Origin: Paratinospora sagittata
Taxonomy: Eukaryota; Streptophyta; Magnoliopsida; Ranunculales; Menispermaceae
Assembly (NCBI GenBank): GCA_035771175.1
Contig: CM069600.1
Location: 1,703,501-1,767,500, forward strand
Length of the DNA: 64,000 nt
Direction: 5' to 3'
In this document: positions 61,355-64,000 of the stretch, in pieces
How the letters are laid out: the number at the start of each line of letters is the position of its first letter
Numbering within the stretch: position 1 is the first letter of the stretch
Program-made: the position numbers and the translations under genes
Notes under the pieces: generated by a model
Told to the model about the DNA's origin: nothing
Databases searched by the model: none
The model's input: only the letters and a program-made list of their open reading frames with translations

Positions 61355-64000
61355 TGTGTGCTTATATAAATAACTTCGTGATTTTCAACTCCCAAATCAA
61401 ACTTTTGTCAAGTTATATAAACAAATCTTTAATTTTCACTTAAAATAAAATTTTTGTGTGTTTATATAACCAAAATTTTAAGCTCTACTCGAAATAAGAC
61501 TTTCGTGTATTTATATAAACAAGTTTATTAGTTTCATTACAAATTAGACTTTTGCGTGCTTATATAAGAAACTTTATGATTTTTATTTCAAATGAACTTT
61601 TGTGTGTTTATATAAGTAAATTTATGATTTTCTCGCCAAATGGAACTTTTATATGCTTATATAAAATTTTTCGCCGAAGTGGAATTTTTGTGTGTTTATA
61701 TAAATAAATTCTTCTTTTTATCCTAAATGGGACTTTTTTGTGCTATACAAACCAAATTCATAATTTTCCTTCTAAATCGGACTTTTGTGTGTTTATCAAT
61801 ACAAATTCATGATTTTTTCCTTAAACGGAACTTTCTTGTATTTATATAAACAAAATAATTATATTTTTCTAAGTGAGCGTTTCATGTGCTTGCTGAAAAG
61901 AATTTATAATTTTCACCCAAAAGAAGCCTTTGTATGCTTATAGGAACAACTTCATTATTTCACTCTAAATGAGACTTTCGTGCTTATATAAATAACTTCA
62001 TGATTTTAACCTCAAATGAAACTTTCGTGTGCTTATATAAACAAATCTATAATTTTTACTCCAAACGGAACTTTCGTGTGCTTGCATAAACAAATTTCTA
62101 AGCTCTACCCAAAATGACATTTTCGTGTGCTTATATAAACAAATTCATAGTTTTTGCTCTAAATGAGACTTTCGCGTACATATTTATACAAATTCTTAAT
62201 TTCTATCTGAAATGAGACTTTTGTGTGCTGATATATATAACTTTGTGATTTTCACCTCAAATGAAACTTTCGCGTGCTTATATAAACAAATCCATAATTT
62301 TCACCCCAAACGAAACTCTCGTGTACGTATATAAACAAACTTCTAAGCACTACCCGAAATGACACTTTAGTGTGCTTAAATAAACAAATTTCTAATTTTT
62401 ACTAAAAATGAGATTTTCCTATACTTATATAAACAAATTCAAAATTTTTACCCGAAACGAGACTTTTGTGTGCTTATATAATAAACTCTATGATTTTCAT
62501 CCCAAATGAACTTTTGTGTGCTTATATAAACAAATTCACGATTTTCTAGCCAAATGGAACTTTCATATGCTTATTTAAAAAAAATTATAATTTTTAGCCG
62601 AAATAGAAATTTTGTGTACTTATATAAATAAATTCTTGGGTTTAACCTAAATGAGACTTTCATGTGCCATCTAAGAAAATTTATAGTTTTCCTTCCTACT
62701 CGCACTTTCGCATCCCCATATAAACAAATTCATGGTTTTTGACCCTAGACAAAACTTTGTATGCTTACATAAACTACTTCAATATTTCACTCTAAATCAG
62801 ACTTTCGTGTGTTTATATAAACAAATTTCTAAGTTCTATCCAAAATGACACTTTTCCTACATGAGAGTTTCACGTGTTTGTGAAAAAAGAATTCGTAATT
62901 TTAACCCAAAAGAAACCTTTTGTGTGCTTATATAAACAAAATTTTAAGCTCTACTTGAAATGACACATTCGTGTGCTTATATAAACAAATTCCTAATTTT
63001 TACTCTAAATGAGACTTTAGCGTACTACATTTCGGGTAGCGTAATTGCTACCCGAAATGGGACTTTACTGTCGTATATAATAAACTTCATGATTTTCATC
63101 CCCAATGAACTTTTGTGTGCTATATAAACAAATTCATAATTTTTTTGCCAAATGAAACTTTTGTGTTTATATAAAAAAAAATTCATAATTTTTAGCCAAA
63201 GTGGGAAGTTTATATTTAAAAATTCTCAGGTTTTACCCTAAATGAGACTTTCCTGTACTATCTAAGCAAATTCATAATTTTCCTTCATAATCGCACTTTC
63301 GCGTGCCTATATAAACAAATTCACAATTTTTCACCCCAAACAGGACTTTCGTGTGCTTACATAAACAAATTCATTATTTTTTCTAAATGAGAGTTTCACT
63401 TGTTTGTTGAAAAGAATTCATAATTTTCATCCAAAAGAAACCTTTGTATGCTTATACAAACAACTTCAATATTTTTCTCTAAATAAAACTTTCGTGTGTT
63501 TATATAAATAAAATCATGATTTTCACCCCAAATGAAACTTTTGTGTGCATATATTAAAAAAAAATTCATAATTTTCAGCCGAAGTGGGAATTTAGTGTGC
63601 TTATATTTATAATTTCTTAGATTTCACATTAAATGGAACTTTCCTGTGCTATCTAAGCAAATTCATAATTTTCCTTTCTAATTGCACTTTCGCGTGCCTA
63701 GGCGGAACTTTTTTGTGCTTATATAAAAAAAATGCATTATTTTTTTAAAATGAGAGTTTCATAATTTTAAAAGAATTCATAATTTTCACCCAAAAGAAAC
63801 CTTTGTATGCTTTTACAAAACAACTTAAATATTTCACTCTTTACGAGCCTTTCGTGTGCTTATATAAATAACTTCATGATTTTCACCCCAATTGAAACTT
63901 TTGTCTGCTTATTTAAACAAGTTCATAATTTTCTCTCAAATAGAATTGTCGGGTGCTTATATAAACAAATTTCTAAGCTCTTCTCAAAATAGCACTTTCG
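61355..64000 (-). repeat. Second ~49-bp tandem array, inverted relative to the first (partial)
   Basis: The plus strand repeats forms of GACTTTCGTGTGCTTATATA, AACAAATTCATAATTTTCAC and CC(A)AAATG. These are the reverse complement of the unit in the 39.7-43.7 kb array. About 54 units fill the rest of the window, which ends inside the array. Some unit types recur in order (an agccgaagtggga-like unit at about 61673, 62598, 63193 and 63577). Their spacing varies (925, 595 and 384 bp), so there is no fixed higher-order period here. Confidence 0.9.

Overview
This is nuclear DNA of a flowering plant, probably a eudicot. The genes have many GT-AG introns, and the window is full of plant repeats: Ty1/copia and Ty3/gypsy elements, L1 and RTE LINEs, tRNA-derived SINEs and hAT-type MITEs. 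The four recognisable genes have close plant counterparts. Exon borders below were read by eye from splice signals, reading phase and protein similarity. No transcript or database search was available.

Layout. (1) 1-214, minus strand: the 5' end of a gene whose protein starts with an organelle-type transit peptide; it runs off the window. (2) 1917-6487, plus: a complete 7-exon DEAH-box RNA helicase of the Prp43/DEAH2-DEAH3 type (723 aa). (3) 7864-8624, plus: a small 3-exon CYSTM protein (78 or 79 aa). (4) 10.2-19.1 kb: a broken copy of the first exon of the downstream AAE14 gene, split by an old copia element (10299-18300) that itself carries a solo LTR (14986-16568). (5) 20795-61050, plus: an apparently complete 10-exon AAE14 gene (564 aa; o-succinylbenzoate-CoA ligase of phylloquinone synthesis). 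Its first intron is about 33.3 kb (21007-54269).

That intron is the centre of the window. It holds an intact, nearly intronless pentatricopeptide-repeat (PPR) gene on the same strand (35476-38019) and several decayed copies of AAE14's own first exon. It also holds a gypsy element interrupted by a rearranged second element with inverted LTRs, an interrupted L1 LINE, an RTE fragment and SINEs. A 4-kb tandem array in it is built from a ~49-bp unit ordered into a ~487-bp, 10-unit higher-order repeat. The same ~49-bp family returns in inverted orientation just after the AAE14 3' end (61.35 kb to the window end).

The working genes have no operon-like relation. The functional themes are splicing and ribosome assembly (helicase), stress-type membrane peptide (CYSTM), organelle RNA metabolism (PPR) and plastid quinone synthesis (AAE14). 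The most unusual feature is the architecture: a housekeeping metabolic gene split by a 33-kb intron that seems to have grown by repeated duplication of exon 1 plus nested transposon insertions.
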